Origin: an uncultured Bacteroides sp.
GTDB lineage: Bacteria > Bacteroidota > Bacteroidia > Bacteroidales > Bacteroidaceae
DNA: 64,000 nt
Assembly (NCBI RefSeq): GCF_963677685.1
Contig: NZ_OY782186.1
Span: 1,364,001-1,428,000, forward strand
Reading direction: 5' to 3'
Shown here piece by piece: positions 33,926-42,533 of the stretch. The notes under the pieces are model-generated. The model searched no databases and was not told the origin of the DNA. It saw nothing but the letters and a program-made list of their open reading frames with translations. The position numbers and the translations under genes are program-made. The first letter of the stretch is position 1, and every line of letters begins with the position of its first letter.

Positions 33926-34330
33926 TTAGTGCTCGCAAAGTTCAGTAAGCACACCCAGGGTAGATTTGGGGTGTAAGAAAGCGATGCTAAGTCCTTCGGC
34001 ACCTTTACGTGGAGCTTTGTCGATAAGGCGTATTTCTTTGCTTTCTGCTTCTGCCAAAGCGTTAGCTACACCGTCTTCAACGGCAAAGGCTACGTGATGA
34101 ACGCCTGCGCCTTTGTTTTCAATAAATTTAGCGATTGTGCTTTCGGGACAGGTAGGCTCTAGGAGTTCTATTTTTGTGTCACCTACTTTTAAAAAGGCTG
34201 TTTTTACTTTTTGATCTTCTACGGTTTCGATGTTGTAGCATTTTAAACCTAATACATTTTCGTAATACGGAAGAGCTTCTTCAATGCTTTTAACAGCAAT
34301 ACCTAAGTGCTCAATGTGTGAAATCTTCAT
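33926..34330 (-). CDS. mce: Methylmalonyl-CoA epimerase
   Basis: A 134-residue VOC-fold enzyme that interconverts (R)- and (S)-methylmalonyl-CoA, linking the B12-dependent mutase to the decarboxylase. The family pattern is clear: Ile-Glu-His-Leu-Gly-Ile-Ala-Val-Lys-Ser at the start (metal His), a Lys-Ile-Glu-Leu-Leu-Glu-Pro strand, Gly-Val-His-His-Val-Ala-Phe-Ala-Val (metal His), and a C-terminal Gly-Val-Leu-Thr-Glu-Leu strand with the catalytic/metal Glu. It is the first gene of the operon mce-mmdA-gamma-mmdC-mmdB. An AAGGAGGAG run lies about 45 bases before the ATG, too far to be its ribosome site. Confidence 0.93.
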   Translation of the reverse strand: MKISHIEHLGIAVKSIEEALPYYENVLGLKCYNIETVEDQKVKTAFLKVGDTKIELLEPTCPESTIAKFIENKGAGVHHVAFAVEDGVANALAEAESKEIRLIDKAPRKGAEGLSIAFLHPKSTLGVLTELCEH

Positions 34331-34473
34331 AACTATAAAATATTTATATTGAATTTTAAATGTGTTTTCTCCTCCTTAAAGCAGCACAAAGAAACGGAAT
34401 AATTGCATAATAAAGAAATATTTCTGCAATTAAGTGAGAAGTTTTAAGGATTGTAAATACTACCTCAATAATA

Positions 34474-35457
34474 TTATACATAAATACGGATGAGAAGCTT
34501 GTTGAGCCATTTCCACCGTGTTCGAAACCAGCGGCGAGTACTGCTTTGTTTGCCTCCAAAACGAAGAACAAAATCGCGATATCCGTGTTTGCTGAAAGGA
34601 AGTCCTACGTCGATAAATTCAATATGTTCAAAACCATTTTCGTAGGCGTCTTTGATGGCCGCCCATACAGATAACACCCCCGGATATTGTAGTACGTGAG
34701 TTTTGCGCATACCGCCGGAAAACCATAAATAGGCATTTTTTCCTGAATAGACACAAACGGAGCCTCCAATGATTTTTTCTTTATACTTCACGATGAATAT
34801 TTTGCCAAGTCCTTCGTGAATCATACGTGTATCCATATGCTTGAAAAATTCGAACCCTGGAAAATAGCGACGGATGCGTGAGGAGTAGATGCGTTTCATA
34901 ATACGTGAGAAGCCTTTTATCTCTTCTATGGAATGAGCTTCATAGACTTCAGCCCCATTTTTAAGTCCTTTTTTTATCTGTCTGATGCGGGATGTGCTGA
35001 ATCGTTCTTCTGCATATTTCAGGCTGTGGAGAGAGTTGTGCACTCTAAGCCAGTTGACGGGAAAGTAATGGTTTTTTCGGAAATATTTGTAGGCAAACAT
35101 CGGGTTTTCGAGATTGCGAAATTCGATGAAGAAAGCTTCTCGCAAAACGTCGTTAGTGAAATGTTCTAGTATCTCGCCGAAAATGCTTTCCTGATCTATC
35201 TGTTCATCGAGGTATTCACCGGTGCCGTATATCTCACAACGTTTGATGAAGTTAGGCGGAAAGAAGCGGGTGTTCCGGCGTATGGTAATAAGCATCTTGG
35301 CGATAAACTTGTCACCTTCGGAAGCCACAATCAGTATAGGGGTGTAGCCGGGAGCTGCTTCATACATAAGAAACAATTCTCTGGAATGAAAAATGTTATT
35401 TCCCGGTAGATCAGGAATATCATTTCCCCGATAATATGTGGTAAGTCTCAATGGCAT
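34474..35457 (-). CDS. FemAB/GNAT-like acyltransferase
   Basis: A 327-residue cytoplasmic protein with a double-GNAT layout. The N-terminal half has Ile-Ala-Lys-Met-Leu-Ile-Thr-Ile-Arg. The C-terminal half has Lys-Ile-Phe-Ile-Val-Lys-Tyr-Lys-Glu-Lys-Ile-Ile-Gly-Gly-Ser-Val and Tyr-Leu-Trp-Phe-Ser-Gly-Gly (about 215-250), as in FemAB-like peptidoglycan or lipid aminoacyltransferases. It ends in a highly basic stretch (Trp-Phe-Arg-Thr-Arg-Trp-Lys-Trp), possibly membrane-associating. A transfer step in envelope synthesis is likely, but the substrate is unknown. It is read alone, opposite to the nitroreductase cluster. Confidence 0.72.
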   Translation of the reverse strand: MPLRLTTYYRGNDIPDLPGNNIFHSRELFLMYEAAPGYTPILIVASEGDKFIAKMLITIRRNTRFFPPNFIKRCEIYGTGEYLDEQIDQESIFGEILEHFTNDVLREAFFIEFRNLENPMFAYKYFRKNHYFPVNWLRVHNSLHSLKYAEERFSTSRIRQIKKGLKNGAEVYEAHSIEEIKGFSRIMKRIYSSRIRRYFPGFEFFKHMDTRMIHEGLGKIFIVKYKEKIIGGSVCVYSGKNAYLWFSGGMRKTHVLQYPGVLSVWAAIKDAYENGFEHIEFIDVGLPFSKHGYRDFVLRFGGKQSSTRRWFRTRWKWLNKLLIRIYV

Positions 35458-35717
35458 GATGTTACAAATATACTTGTTTATTTGTTTTTACGATGAAATA
35501 ACTGATAGTAAATTATTGACTTTTCTCATAAATATTTTCATAACGTGGCTTTTATTCGTTGCTTACAACAAAAATGTTACAATGATTTTTTATGCCGCAG
35601 TGTATGCTGTGAATCGTGTATTTTGTGTTGTAATCTTTTATGCTTAATTACCTCATCTTATTTAGTTGGCTTGAGGTATTATGGGATGTTAGCCCATAAT
35701 GAACCTGTAAACTGTTC

Positions 35718-35805
35718 CAAAGTTAACCTGTTGCTTTTGCAAAATGAACAGGTTAACTTTTAGAAATGAATGGGTTAACTTTTTAAAAGCAACGGGTTAA
35801 CTTTG
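35718..35805. repeat. Four-unit quasi-palindromic intergenic array, copy 2
   Basis: Four ~22-bp units of the same family as 5409-5497. The first is in + orientation (centre CCTG) and the next three are reversed (centres CAGG, TGGG, CGGG). Half-word pairs: A/B, C/A, C/A, B/A. It lies in the 490-base divergent gap between the FemAB-like gene and the nitroreductase gene, about 100 bases upstream of the nitroreductase -7 box. The rest of the gap (35458-35717) shows no other feature. Confidence 0.85.
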
Positions 35806-35908
35806 AAGCCCTTATAGAATAGGGGTTAGGAGAGGTTTGGGCTTTTGCTTTTTGAGATTTTACTCTTTTTACGTAGAGTGCTTGCTGCTGCTTTTGGCTC
35901 TAATTTCG

Positions 35909-35916
35909 TATCTTTG
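35909..35916 (+). promoter_or_regulatory. -7 promoter box of the nitroreductase cluster
   Basis: TATCTTTG, an exact TAnnTTTG match, 31 bases upstream of the chosen ATG. No TTTG at the canonical spacing (one is 12 bases upstream). Confidence 0.6.
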
Positions 35917-35947
35917 CGCGACTATTAACAAATAGACATTGTATAGC

Positions 35948-36484
35948 ATGGAAAATTTTAGCGAATTAATAAAGACTCGCCGCAGCATGCGGAAGTTTAC
36001 GGATGAGGAACTGAATCAGGAAGAGGTGGTTACTTTGCTTAAGGCTGCTTTGATGTCGCCTGCGTCGAAAAGAAGTAATCCGTGGCAGTTTATTGTGGTG
36101 GATGATAAAGCTTTGCTTAAAGAATTGGTGCATTGTAAGGAGCATGGAGCAAGCTTTCTGGGCGAGGCAGCACTTGCTATCGTGGTAACTGCCGATCCGT
36201 TGGCTAGTGACGTGTGGGTAGAGGATGCCTCGATTGCTTCGATCATGCTGCAACTTCAAGCGGAAGATCTGGGTCTGGGCAGTTGCTGGATACAGGTGCG
36301 CGAGCGTTATACGGCTACCGGCATGCCTTCGGGTGAATTTGTACAGGGAGTGCTTGATATTCCTTTACAATTGCAGGTGGTATCTATCATTGCTATCGGT
36401 CATAAAGGCATTGAACGCAAGTCGTTCGATGAAGAGAATCTGCAATGGGAAAAGATTCATATAAATAAATTTGGAGGACAATAA
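35948..36484 (+). CDS. Nitroreductase-family oxidoreductase
   Basis: A 178-residue FMN-dependent enzyme. The ATG at 35948 is preferred over a TTG three codons upstream because it begins the usual Glu-Asn-Phe-Ser-Glu-Leu-Ile-Lys-Thr-Arg-Arg-Ser motif. The Arg-Arg-Ser FMN-phosphate site (about 12-14), the Ser-Pro-Ala-Ser-Lys-Arg-Ser-Asn-Pro-Trp segment (about 37-47) and a Gly-Leu-Gly-Ser-Cys-Trp motif (about 112-117) are family marks. It reduces nitro groups, quinones or other small electrophiles with NAD(P)H. It heads a tight cluster; the next gene starts 2 bases after its stop. Confidence 0.9.
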   Translation: MENFSELIKTRRSMRKFTDEELNQEEVVTLLKAALMSPASKRSNPWQFIVVDDKALLKELVHCKEHGASFLGEAALAIVVTADPLASDVWVEDASIASIMLQLQAEDLGLGSCWIQVRERYTATGMPSGEFVQGVLDIPLQLQVVSIIAIGHKGIERKSFDEENLQWEKIHINKFGGQ

Positions 36485-36486
36485 TC

Positions 36487-36819
36487 ATGAGTGCGCTGAA
36501 ATCGAACAATAAAGATACATACAAGGCTACAGCAATCACCTTGATGTTAATGGGTGCTTTGTATCTCATCGACAAAGCTATATCGTTCTCCTCTTTGGGC
36601 TTGTCTTGGGTGATGAATAAGGATAATATGACGCTGTATGCTGCGATTATTTTCTTGATTTTTAAGCGTGACAAGTCAGTAGGATTAGTGTTGTTGGGCA
36701 TTTGGCTGGTGCTTAATATCGGACTCATTGTTTCTTTGATGGGGCAACTGTCCGGTTATCTGCTCCCGCTGGTGCTACTTATAATAGGTGGAATATTGTA
36801 TTTAATTTCTGCGAGATGA
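36487..36819 (+). CDS. Four-helix membrane protein, unknown
   Basis: A 110-residue protein with about four TM segments (about 16-36, 45-60, 65-83, 88-107) and a Lys-rich N terminus. No family recognised with confidence. It starts 2 bases after the nitroreductase stop codon, and its own stop overlaps the next start (ATGA at 36816-36819), so it is surely translated as part of the cluster. Confidence 0.65.
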   Translation: MSALKSNNKDTYKATAITLMLMGALYLIDKAISFSSLGLSWVMNKDNMTLYAAIIFLIFKRDKSVGLVLLGIWLVLNIGLIVSLMGQLSGYLLPLVLLIIGGILYLISAR

Positions 36820-37622
36820 AAAGAAGTATAGAAGATACTCCGATTGTTTTTATCGGGGCTGGAAATTTGGCGACGAATTTGGCTAAGGCGCTTTATCGTA
36901 AAGGATTTCGTATTGTGCAGGTGTATAGCCGTACCGAAGAGTCGGCACGTACGCTGGCTGATGTGGTGGAGGCGGAGTTTACTACCTCTTTAGAAGAGGT
37001 GTCAACAAATGCTTTATTGTATATTGTCTCTCTGAGTGACTCTGCTTTTATGCAGTTGTTACCTCGTATTGTGGTTGGTAAGGAGAATGCGTTGATTGTG
37101 CATACTGCCGGAAGTATCCCAATGGATGTATGGAAAGGATATACAACCCGTTATGGGGTGCTCTATCCGATGCAGACATTTAGTAAGCAACGGGAAGCGG
37201 ATTTTGCTAATATCCCTGTTTTCATAGAGTCTTCTTCGGATGAAGATACTGTATTTTTGAAAAAAATAGCTTCTATCTTATCTACCAAAGTGTACGAGTC
37301 GACTTCGGAGCAGAGAAAGAGCTTGCATCTGGCAGCTGTTTTTGCTTGTAATTTTACGAATCACATGTATGCTTTGGCGGCTGAATTACTCGAAAAATAT
37401 CAATTGCCATTCGATGTGTTATTGCCTTTGATCGACGAAACGTCTGAGAAGGTACACAAGCTGGCTCCGAAGGCGGCGCAAACGGGCCCTGCGGTGAGGT
37501 GTGATCAGAATGTGATTGACACGCACCTGGCTATGCTTGCCGATGAATCTGCTATGCAAAAAGTTTATCGTTTTCTGAGCGAAGATATCCATCGTCTGGC
37601 AGGTGATGGGTGCAAAGATTAA
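36816..37622 (+). CDS. Rossmann-fold/DUF2520 protein
   Basis: A 268-residue cytoplasmic protein. An N-terminal NAD(P)-binding fold has Ile-Gly-Ala-Gly-Asn-Leu-Ala-Thr-Asn-Leu at about 13-22. A C-terminal helical DUF2520 domain has His-Leu-Ala-Ala-Val-Phe-Ala-Cys-Asn-Phe-Thr-Asn-His (about 170-182) and a Gly-Pro-Ala-Val-Arg motif. The layout resembles 6-phosphogluconate or pyrroline-5-carboxylate reductases, but the substrate is unknown. It overlaps the membrane-protein gene by 4 bases and is followed by kdsC. Confidence 0.82.
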   Translation: MKRSIEDTPIVFIGAGNLATNLAKALYRKGFRIVQVYSRTEESARTLADVVEAEFTTSLEEVSTNALLYIVSLSDSAFMQLLPRIVVGKENALIVHTAGSIPMDVWKGYTTRYGVLYPMQTFSKQREADFANIPVFIESSSDEDTVFLKKIASILSTKVYESTSEQRKSLHLAAVFACNFTNHMYALAAELLEKYQLPFDVLLPLIDETSEKVHKLAPKAAQTGPAVRCDQNVIDTHLAMLADESAMQKVYRFLSEDIHRLAGDGCKD

Positions 37623-37701
37623 CTGTATTTCATTTTGCTGTTACTGCTGACGGATGAACAGTGACTTCATTTTCGTGTTTCTATAAATAAAACGATAATA
37701 T

Positions 37702-38223
37702 ATGAGTACGATTAATTATGATCTGACTAAGATAAAAGCTTTGGCGTTTGATGTGGATGGGGTGTTGAGTTCGGACGTTTTACCTTTACATCCTTCGGGG
37801 GAACCGATGCGTACGGTGAATGTGAAGGATGGTTATGCGTTGCAACTGGCTGTTAAGTTAGGCTATCACGTTGCCATCATTACAGGCGGGCGGACAGAAG
37901 CGGTGCGAAAACGTTTTAAAGGTTTGGGGCTTACGGACATTTACATGGCTTCGTGCGTAAAGATACATGATTATAGAGAGTTTCGCGATAAGCATGCTTT
38001 GAAGGATGAAGAAATTCTTTATATGGGTGATGATGTGCCCGATATTGAAGTGATGCGCGAATGCGGTTTACCTTGTTGTCCTCGCGATGCTGCTTCGGAA
38101 GTGAAGCAGGTGGCAAAATATATCTCCCATCAGGATGGCGGCTATGGCTGTGGTCGTGATGTGATAGAGCAAGTGCTCAAAGCGCAAGGGAAATGGATGA
38201 AGGGAGATGCTTTCGGGTGGTAA
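37702..38223 (+). CDS. kdsC: 3-deoxy-D-manno-octulosonate 8-phosphate phosphatase (KdsC-type HAD)
   Basis: A 173-residue C0-type HAD phosphatase without a cap domain. Motif I is Phe-Asp-Val-Asp-Gly-Val-Leu (about 15-21, nucleophile Asp). Motif II is Ile-Ile-Thr-Gly-Gly-Arg. Motif IV is Met-Gly-Asp-Asp-Val-Pro-Asp (about 112-118). It removes phosphate from KDO-8-P, the third step to KDO for lipopolysaccharide; family members work as tetramers. Close relatives can act on other 2-keto-3-deoxy sugar acid phosphates, so KDO is the likely rather than proven substrate. The Maf gene follows 13 bases later. Confidence 0.88.
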   Translation: MSTINYDLTKIKALAFDVDGVLSSDVLPLHPSGEPMRTVNVKDGYALQLAVKLGYHVAIITGGRTEAVRKRFKGLGLTDIYMASCVKIHDYREFRDKHALKDEEILYMGDDVPDIEVMRECGLPCCPRDAASEVKQVAKYISHQDGGYGCGRDVIEQVLKAQGKWMKGDAFGW

Positions 38224-38236
38224 TAATAAAAATAAA

Positions 38237-38863
38237 ATGGTGTTAGATAATTTACAAAAATATACTATTTGGTTGGCTTCTAATTCTCCCAGACGTAAAG
38301 AGTTGTTGAGTGGTTTGGGAATTGATTATGAAGTGAAGACGTTGGCGGATGTGGATGAGTCTTTTCCTGATTCTCTAAAAGGGGGCGATATACCTTTATA
38401 TATAGCTTGCAAAAAAGCGGAAGCATACAAGCCGATGATGATGGAAGCTGTGGCAGGTGCAACGACGGATTCGTCCTCTTCTTCAAAAGAAGTTTTGGTG
38501 ATCACGGCAGATACAATAGTCTGGTTGGGAGAGGAGATGCTTGGTAAGCCGAGTGATGAGGCGGATGCGATGGCGATGCTTCGCAAACTGTCCGGCAAAA
38601 CCCACGAAGTCATTACAGGCGTTTGCCTCACAACACCCACTTGGCAGAAAAGTTTTGCGGCTGTTTCCGAAGTCCGTTTCTCTACCTTAACCGAAGAAGA
38701 GATAGAATATTACGTGCATCGTTTTCGACCTTTAGATAAAGCGGGCTCTTACGGTGTGCAAGAGTGGATTGGTTTCATTGGGGTAGAATCCATCTCAGGC
38801 AGCTACTTCAACGTGATGGGACTTCCTGTTCAGAAGCTTTATCAGGAGCTTAAACTTTTGTAA
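38237..38863 (+). CDS. maf: Maf-family nucleoside triphosphate pyrophosphatase
   Basis: A 208-residue enzyme. ATG 38237 is chosen rather than an upstream ATG at 38207 that would overlap kdsC, because the Leu-Ala-Ser-Asn-Ser-Pro-Arg-Arg motif normally begins within the first 15 or so residues. Other family marks: Thr-Ala-Asp-Thr-Ile-Val, Lys-Pro-Ser-Asp-Glu-Ala-Asp-Ala, Gly-Lys-Thr-His-Glu-Val-Ile-Thr-Gly-Val and the C-terminal Gly-Ser-Tyr-Phe-Asn-Val-Met-Gly-Leu-Pro. Maf proteins hydrolyse dTTP/UTP or modified nucleotides to monophosphates. An odd Ser-rich insert (Asp-Ser-Ser-Ser-Ser-Ser-Lys) lies near residue 75. Confidence 0.93.
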   Translation: MVLDNLQKYTIWLASNSPRRKELLSGLGIDYEVKTLADVDESFPDSLKGGDIPLYIACKKAEAYKPMMMEAVAGATTDSSSSSKEVLVITADTIVWLGEEMLGKPSDEADAMAMLRKLSGKTHEVITGVCLTTPTWQKSFAAVSEVRFSTLTEEEIEYYVHRFRPLDKAGSYGVQEWIGFIGVESISGSYFNVMGLPVQKLYQELKLL

Positions 38864-38968
38864 TTGTTGCTTTGCTTTAAATTGGGACTTCTCATTAATC
38901 GTCTTTTCTAAACTTACACTTTAGTGATTACTTGCTTTGGTTGATGCTTTTTTTTTGATTTTTATCCT

Positions 38969-39415
38969 ATGATTGATTCAGTAAATGAAGCGGATTATCC
39001 CCGCTTATTGGAAGTTTGGGAAAGTGCGGTAAAAAGCACTCATGACTTTTTAAAAATAGAAGATTTTGAGTTTTATAAATCTCAGATGCCTACTTATTTT
39101 GCTCATCTTAAAGTGTACGCTTATAAAGATGAGCAAGGAAGTATCAGAGGATTCTTAGGAGTGGCAGATTCTAAAATAGAAATGCTTTTTGTAGACGATG
39201 CTTTTAGAGGGACGGGGATAGGTAAAATACTTATGAATTTTGCCATCAATGAGTTGAAGATCGATAAGGTGGATGTAAATGAACAAAATGAACAAGCTCT
39301 CGGCTTCTACCATCGTTTGGGCTTTAAAGTTGTAAAGCGTTCCGCATGTGATGAGGAAGGAAAGGATTATCCAATACTTCACTTAGAACGTTCCGACTCT
39401 GTGAAAAAGAAATAA
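38969..39415 (+). CDS. GNAT-family N-acetyltransferase
   Basis: A 148-residue cytoplasmic acetyltransferase. The acetyl-CoA motif Phe-Arg-Gly-Thr-Gly-Ile-Gly-Lys-Ile-Leu lies near residues 79-88, followed by Asp-Val-Asn-Glu-Gln-Asn-Glu-Gln-Ala and Phe-Tyr-His-Arg-Leu-Gly-Phe (about 113-119). This is the layout of the YjaB-type subgroup. Substrate not known. About 105 bases separate it from maf, so it is probably a separate unit. Confidence 0.86.
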   Translation: MIDSVNEADYPRLLEVWESAVKSTHDFLKIEDFEFYKSQMPTYFAHLKVYAYKDEQGSIRGFLGVADSKIEMLFVDDAFRGTGIGKILMNFAINELKIDKVDVNEQNEQALGFYHRLGFKVVKRSACDEEGKDYPILHLERSDSVKKK

Positions 39416-39464
39416 GATTTTTTAGCTGGATATTCCCCTATATTGCTGAAGAGTTTTACAAAAA

Positions 39465-39491
39465 AGGAGTTGTACCTTTGGAACAACTCCT
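39465..39491 (-). terminator. Terminator of the DUF3836 gene
   Basis: Perfect 9-bp stem AGGAGTTGT (39465-39473) with ACAACTCCT (39483-39491), followed on the minus strand by TTTTTTG. Confidence 0.85.
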
Positions 39492-39573
39492 CTCGAAACC
39501 TGCAAAATTACTGACATCACGTCACTCTACAAGTCTATTTACACAATATAGTAAACTTTAAAGAGAGAAACTT

Positions 39574-40092
39574 TTATTTTGTGTTCGCGTATATTTCCGG
39601 TACCTTAGAAGATTGCGTGCTTTTTTGCAACTCCCATTCTTTGGTACGTTTATTCATTTTATAGGTGTACTGTGTAACCAATTTTTTTTCGGGGTTGGTT
39701 ACGTATACAAATTTGCTGGTAGGAGAGAAACCTTGTTTTTTGTTGACCCACTCAGCCATTTCGATTGATGTTTCTGATAAGTTACGAGTGATGCTCAATA
39801 GAGACGCTTTTTCCCATTTCGTTTCTATGCTGTTCCAATCGTAAACTATTTTCTTAGTCAACTGTTGGAGCGCATCGTATTCATATTCGTATTTTCTAAT
39901 CGGAGAGAGTGTTCCGGTAGATTGGTCTTGCTTATAGATTTCACGAGAAATTACTTTTCCGTCTTTTGTTACATCGTTATTGATGAAATTATCATCTCCG
40001 GCAGCATTGATACCTGCTGAAGCCATACCACATACACTTAAAAATAAAATAGTAGATAAGACTACTTTGCTAATAAACGTTTTTGTTTTCAT
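39574..40092 (-). CDS. DUF3836 secreted protein
   Basis: A 172-residue protein with a signal peptide (about 1-26, Met-Ala-Ser-Ala). Repeating Tyr/Lys-rich beta-hairpins follow (Lys-Tyr-Glu-Tyr-Glu-Tyr-Asp, Phe-Val-Tyr-Val-Thr-Asn, Gln-Tyr-Thr-Tyr-Lys-Met-Asn), resembling the DUF3836 family and, loosely, YD-type repeats. DUF3836 proteins are abundant in Bacteroides and have no known function. It is a single-gene unit with a long upstream gap (40093-40304) and a good terminator. Confidence 0.72.
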   Translation of the reverse strand: MKTKTFISKVVLSTILFLSVCGMASAGINAAGDDNFINNDVTKDGKVISREIYKQDQSTGTLSPIRKYEYEYDALQQLTKKIVYDWNSIETKWEKASLLSITRNLSETSIEMAEWVNKKQGFSPTSKFVYVTNPEKKLVTQYTYKMNKRTKEWELQKSTQSSKVPEIYANTK

Positions 40093-40274
40093 AATGAAGT
40101 TTATTAATTGGTTTTATTGTTTCCTTTATCTTTTAGACGCAACTTCCTTTCTTTAAGTTGCAGCAAATTCTTATTTTTTTTAAAATAATTTGTTTGCTAT
40201 CTATAAAACAATATATATACCAAAAGAATAAACTTCTGATTATTAGGTGTTTATGTGGCTGTGTAGCTGTCCGT

Positions 40275-40298
40275 TAATGAACAGGTTGACCTCTTTTT
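40275..40298. repeat. Solitary degenerate unit of the quasi-palindromic repeat family
   Basis: One unit resembling those at 35718-35805: AATGAACAGGTTGACC followed by TCTTTTTG. The left half-word is C; the right half-word (GTTGAC) is intermediate between A and B. It sits 6 bases before the 3' end of the large TPR gene. Probably a decayed or single-unit relic. Confidence 0.5.
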
Positions 40299-40304
40299 GT
40301 TTCC

Positions 40305-42524
40305 TTAAATTAGGTCTGACATTAAAGGTAAATCATCTTTGTTGATTCCTTGTTCGATGAGATGCTCTTCACCTTCATGCATTAAATTGTAGAAATCAGA
40401 GAGATCTCTGTCGGGGTTTGACAGGCATTTTTCTTTTCCGAGATGATACATTTCGATTGTTTTTGGAATATTACCTTCGCACCAATATACATTTCCTATA
40501 TTAATGTAATCTTGCCAAAGAGGCGAATTTTCCATTACTTTTGTGTAGTACTTCAGAGCTTGCGCACGCTTCTTTAAAACAAAAGAACACCAGCCTATTC
40601 CTCTCCATGCTTTGACGCAATTTTGCTCGATAAAGTCAAGTTTAAAGAAATAATTTAATGCTTCATCATAGCGTTCCATCTCCGCAAGACAGGTTCCTCT
40701 GTAAAATAATACCTGATGGTTTTCAGGTTGTACTTTTTCTACTTTCTGATAATATTCGGCAGCTTGTTCATACTCTTCTATCAAGCGATAGCAAGTGGCG
40801 AGATGGCGATTAGTCCACACGTTGTCCGGCTTTATCACATCTGCTCTCTGTAAGATCTCAATAGCTTCTTTATATCTTCTTTCTTTTTGCAGGCAGTAAC
40901 CCACTTTCTGCAAGAGATTGGCATCTCCGCCCAGGTAGCTGATGGCTTCAGCATAGAGTCCGCCGGCTTTCATGAAATGTTTCTTGTTGAAATGATAATC
41001 ACCTAGCTCTATCAATAATTCAGGTTTTTGATAAATTTCATGAAGTACGGGCAGAGCGTGAAGTTCCATGTTGATGTCAAACATGGGAGTAAATTCTCTT
41101 CGTTGAGGGTGTATTTTGAAGAAGCGATACAAGCTGTGCATGTATTGATTGCAAATGACTTCGGGCTGCTTAGAGGCTTTTTTCATTGACTCTGTTTTCT
41201 GCTTGTCAGTAAGCTCATCCATCTGTTGTTCGGACATCTGACTGAGCATCATATCTCTTTGTTCTTGAGGGATATGTAACATGGTGAAACAGAGTGAATA
41301 TTTGTCACTGTCGCAGAAGAATCCAGAATCGAGTATGAGATCAATGATGCTGGTAGCTCGTTGAGAGTCATTGAACTCTTTTACAACTTCGGAGTGTTGT
41401 TTGTCAAAAGGATAAAACCAATTGCTGAATGTTTTGAAGAAAGGGTACGATTTTAAATGCGAGAAAGTACTCATGTATACATCTGAGCCTTCTATCTGCA
41501 ATTCACTCATTTCACGTAGCTTATTCTCCAAATCAGATTGCTTGGATTGCTTCCAGTCAGGATTCTGATCGTCAAGGTCTTCTTCTAATTCCTCGATACC
41601 ATATTTGAAACCTTGCTGATTGGCACTTCTCAACATTTCGGGAATAATCTCTTCCCGCATTTTTTTATCTATCTTGTCTGTTTCTTGAGAGCGTAACCAT
41701 TGAATATATACATGGTTTAGTTCTTTTGAAAACTTCTCATTTTCATTGAGTAACGAAATACGTGCCATTGCTTCAGGGTAGAGCTCGATGCGGAGATAGT
41801 GAAGGCTGAATGTAAAGGCAAGTCCCACTAATGCGCGTTGGCTTACTTGTGTTGAAGTGTGCTCGTAAGCATTGAAGAGCCACATCAGTTTTTTGAAATC
41901 GAAAAACTCCATTAAGCTTAGCGTAACGGCACTAACAAATAACCCTAAATCATTTTCCGTAACCTGCTCGGATTTCAAGAGAAGAATTGCTTCTCTCTCT
42001 TCTTCCGGAGTCCAACTTGCATTTGTCCATGTTGCCTCAAAAAGTAGCTTGTTCGCTTCTTCATGTTGCTTGCGAATCCTTTCTGCATCCGTATTGTTGC
42101 TTTGAGGAATTAGGTTTGCTATGGCAAGATTCTCCGTATATGTTTCGAGCTCCGTACGTAGATTTTTCAAGTTTTCAATAGAAAAATGTCTTAGCTCGGC
42201 ACTGATTTGATAGTAGTGATGCATAGAAATGGCTGACAATCTTTCTCTTTTTATCTTGTCAGCTATCTCTAAAACGTTAATTAGTAATTTATTATATAAC
42301 TTCTTTCTGTCAGGATCTTGTATGCCCTGACTCATGTATTGTAGCATATAATTGTAAGAAATTTGGGTATGCTCTACTTCCTGATGCAACTCCCATAGTG
42401 AGGTTGTGCTCAGGAAAATTATTAGCTTCTCCAAGGCTGCTTTAAGTTGTTTATCATAGATATCACTCTGAATAGCCTGATAATCTTCTTCTATTCTTTG
42501 CTCTTCAATACGGTTTTCGGTCAT
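40305..42524 (-). CDS. Large cytoplasmic TPR protein
   Basis: A 739-residue protein with no signal peptide or TM segment. The first two thirds are helical and charged (Glu/Gln/Lys rich) with no recognised domain. The last third (about 490-710) has five or more TPR units, for example Leu-Leu-Gln-Lys-Val-Gly-Tyr-Cys-Leu, Ala-Thr-Cys-Tyr-Arg-Leu and Trp-Arg-Gly-Ile-Gly-Trp-Cys, with the usual Ala/Gly/Pro spacing. The DUF418 gene lies upstream on the same strand with a 9-base gap, so the two are co-transcribed. Function unknown; presumably a protein-binding scaffold. Confidence 0.75.
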   Translation of the reverse strand: MTENRIEEQRIEEDYQAIQSDIYDKQLKAALEKLIIFLSTTSLWELHQEVEHTQISYNYMLQYMSQGIQDPDRKKLYNKLLINVLEIADKIKRERLSAISMHHYYQISAELRHFSIENLKNLRTELETYTENLAIANLIPQSNNTDAERIRKQHEEANKLLFEATWTNASWTPEEEREAILLLKSEQVTENDLGLFVSAVTLSLMEFFDFKKLMWLFNAYEHTSTQVSQRALVGLAFTFSLHYLRIELYPEAMARISLLNENEKFSKELNHVYIQWLRSQETDKIDKKMREEIIPEMLRSANQQGFKYGIEELEEDLDDQNPDWKQSKQSDLENKLREMSELQIEGSDVYMSTFSHLKSYPFFKTFSNWFYPFDKQHSEVVKEFNDSQRATSIIDLILDSGFFCDSDKYSLCFTMLHIPQEQRDMMLSQMSEQQMDELTDKQKTESMKKASKQPEVICNQYMHSLYRFFKIHPQRREFTPMFDINMELHALPVLHEIYQKPELLIELGDYHFNKKHFMKAGGLYAEAISYLGGDANLLQKVGYCLQKERRYKEAIEILQRADVIKPDNVWTNRHLATCYRLIEEYEQAAEYYQKVEKVQPENHQVLFYRGTCLAEMERYDEALNYFFKLDFIEQNCVKAWRGIGWCSFVLKKRAQALKYYTKVMENSPLWQDYINIGNVYWCEGNIPKTIEMYHLGKEKCLSNPDRDLSDFYNLMHEGEEHLIEQGINKDDLPLMSDLI

Positions 42525-42533
42525 AATATTTTG

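Noticed and set aside
34362..34376. Strong AAGGAGG Shine-Dalgarno-like run on the minus strand upstream of mce
   Set aside because: It lies about 45 bases before the ATG, no start codon follows at a usable distance, and Bacteroides uses Shine-Dalgarno sites little. Probably chance.
34356..34571. 71-codon minus-strand open frame before the FemAB-like stop codon
   Set aside because: Mostly overlaps the FemAB-like gene in another frame and has no recognisable product.
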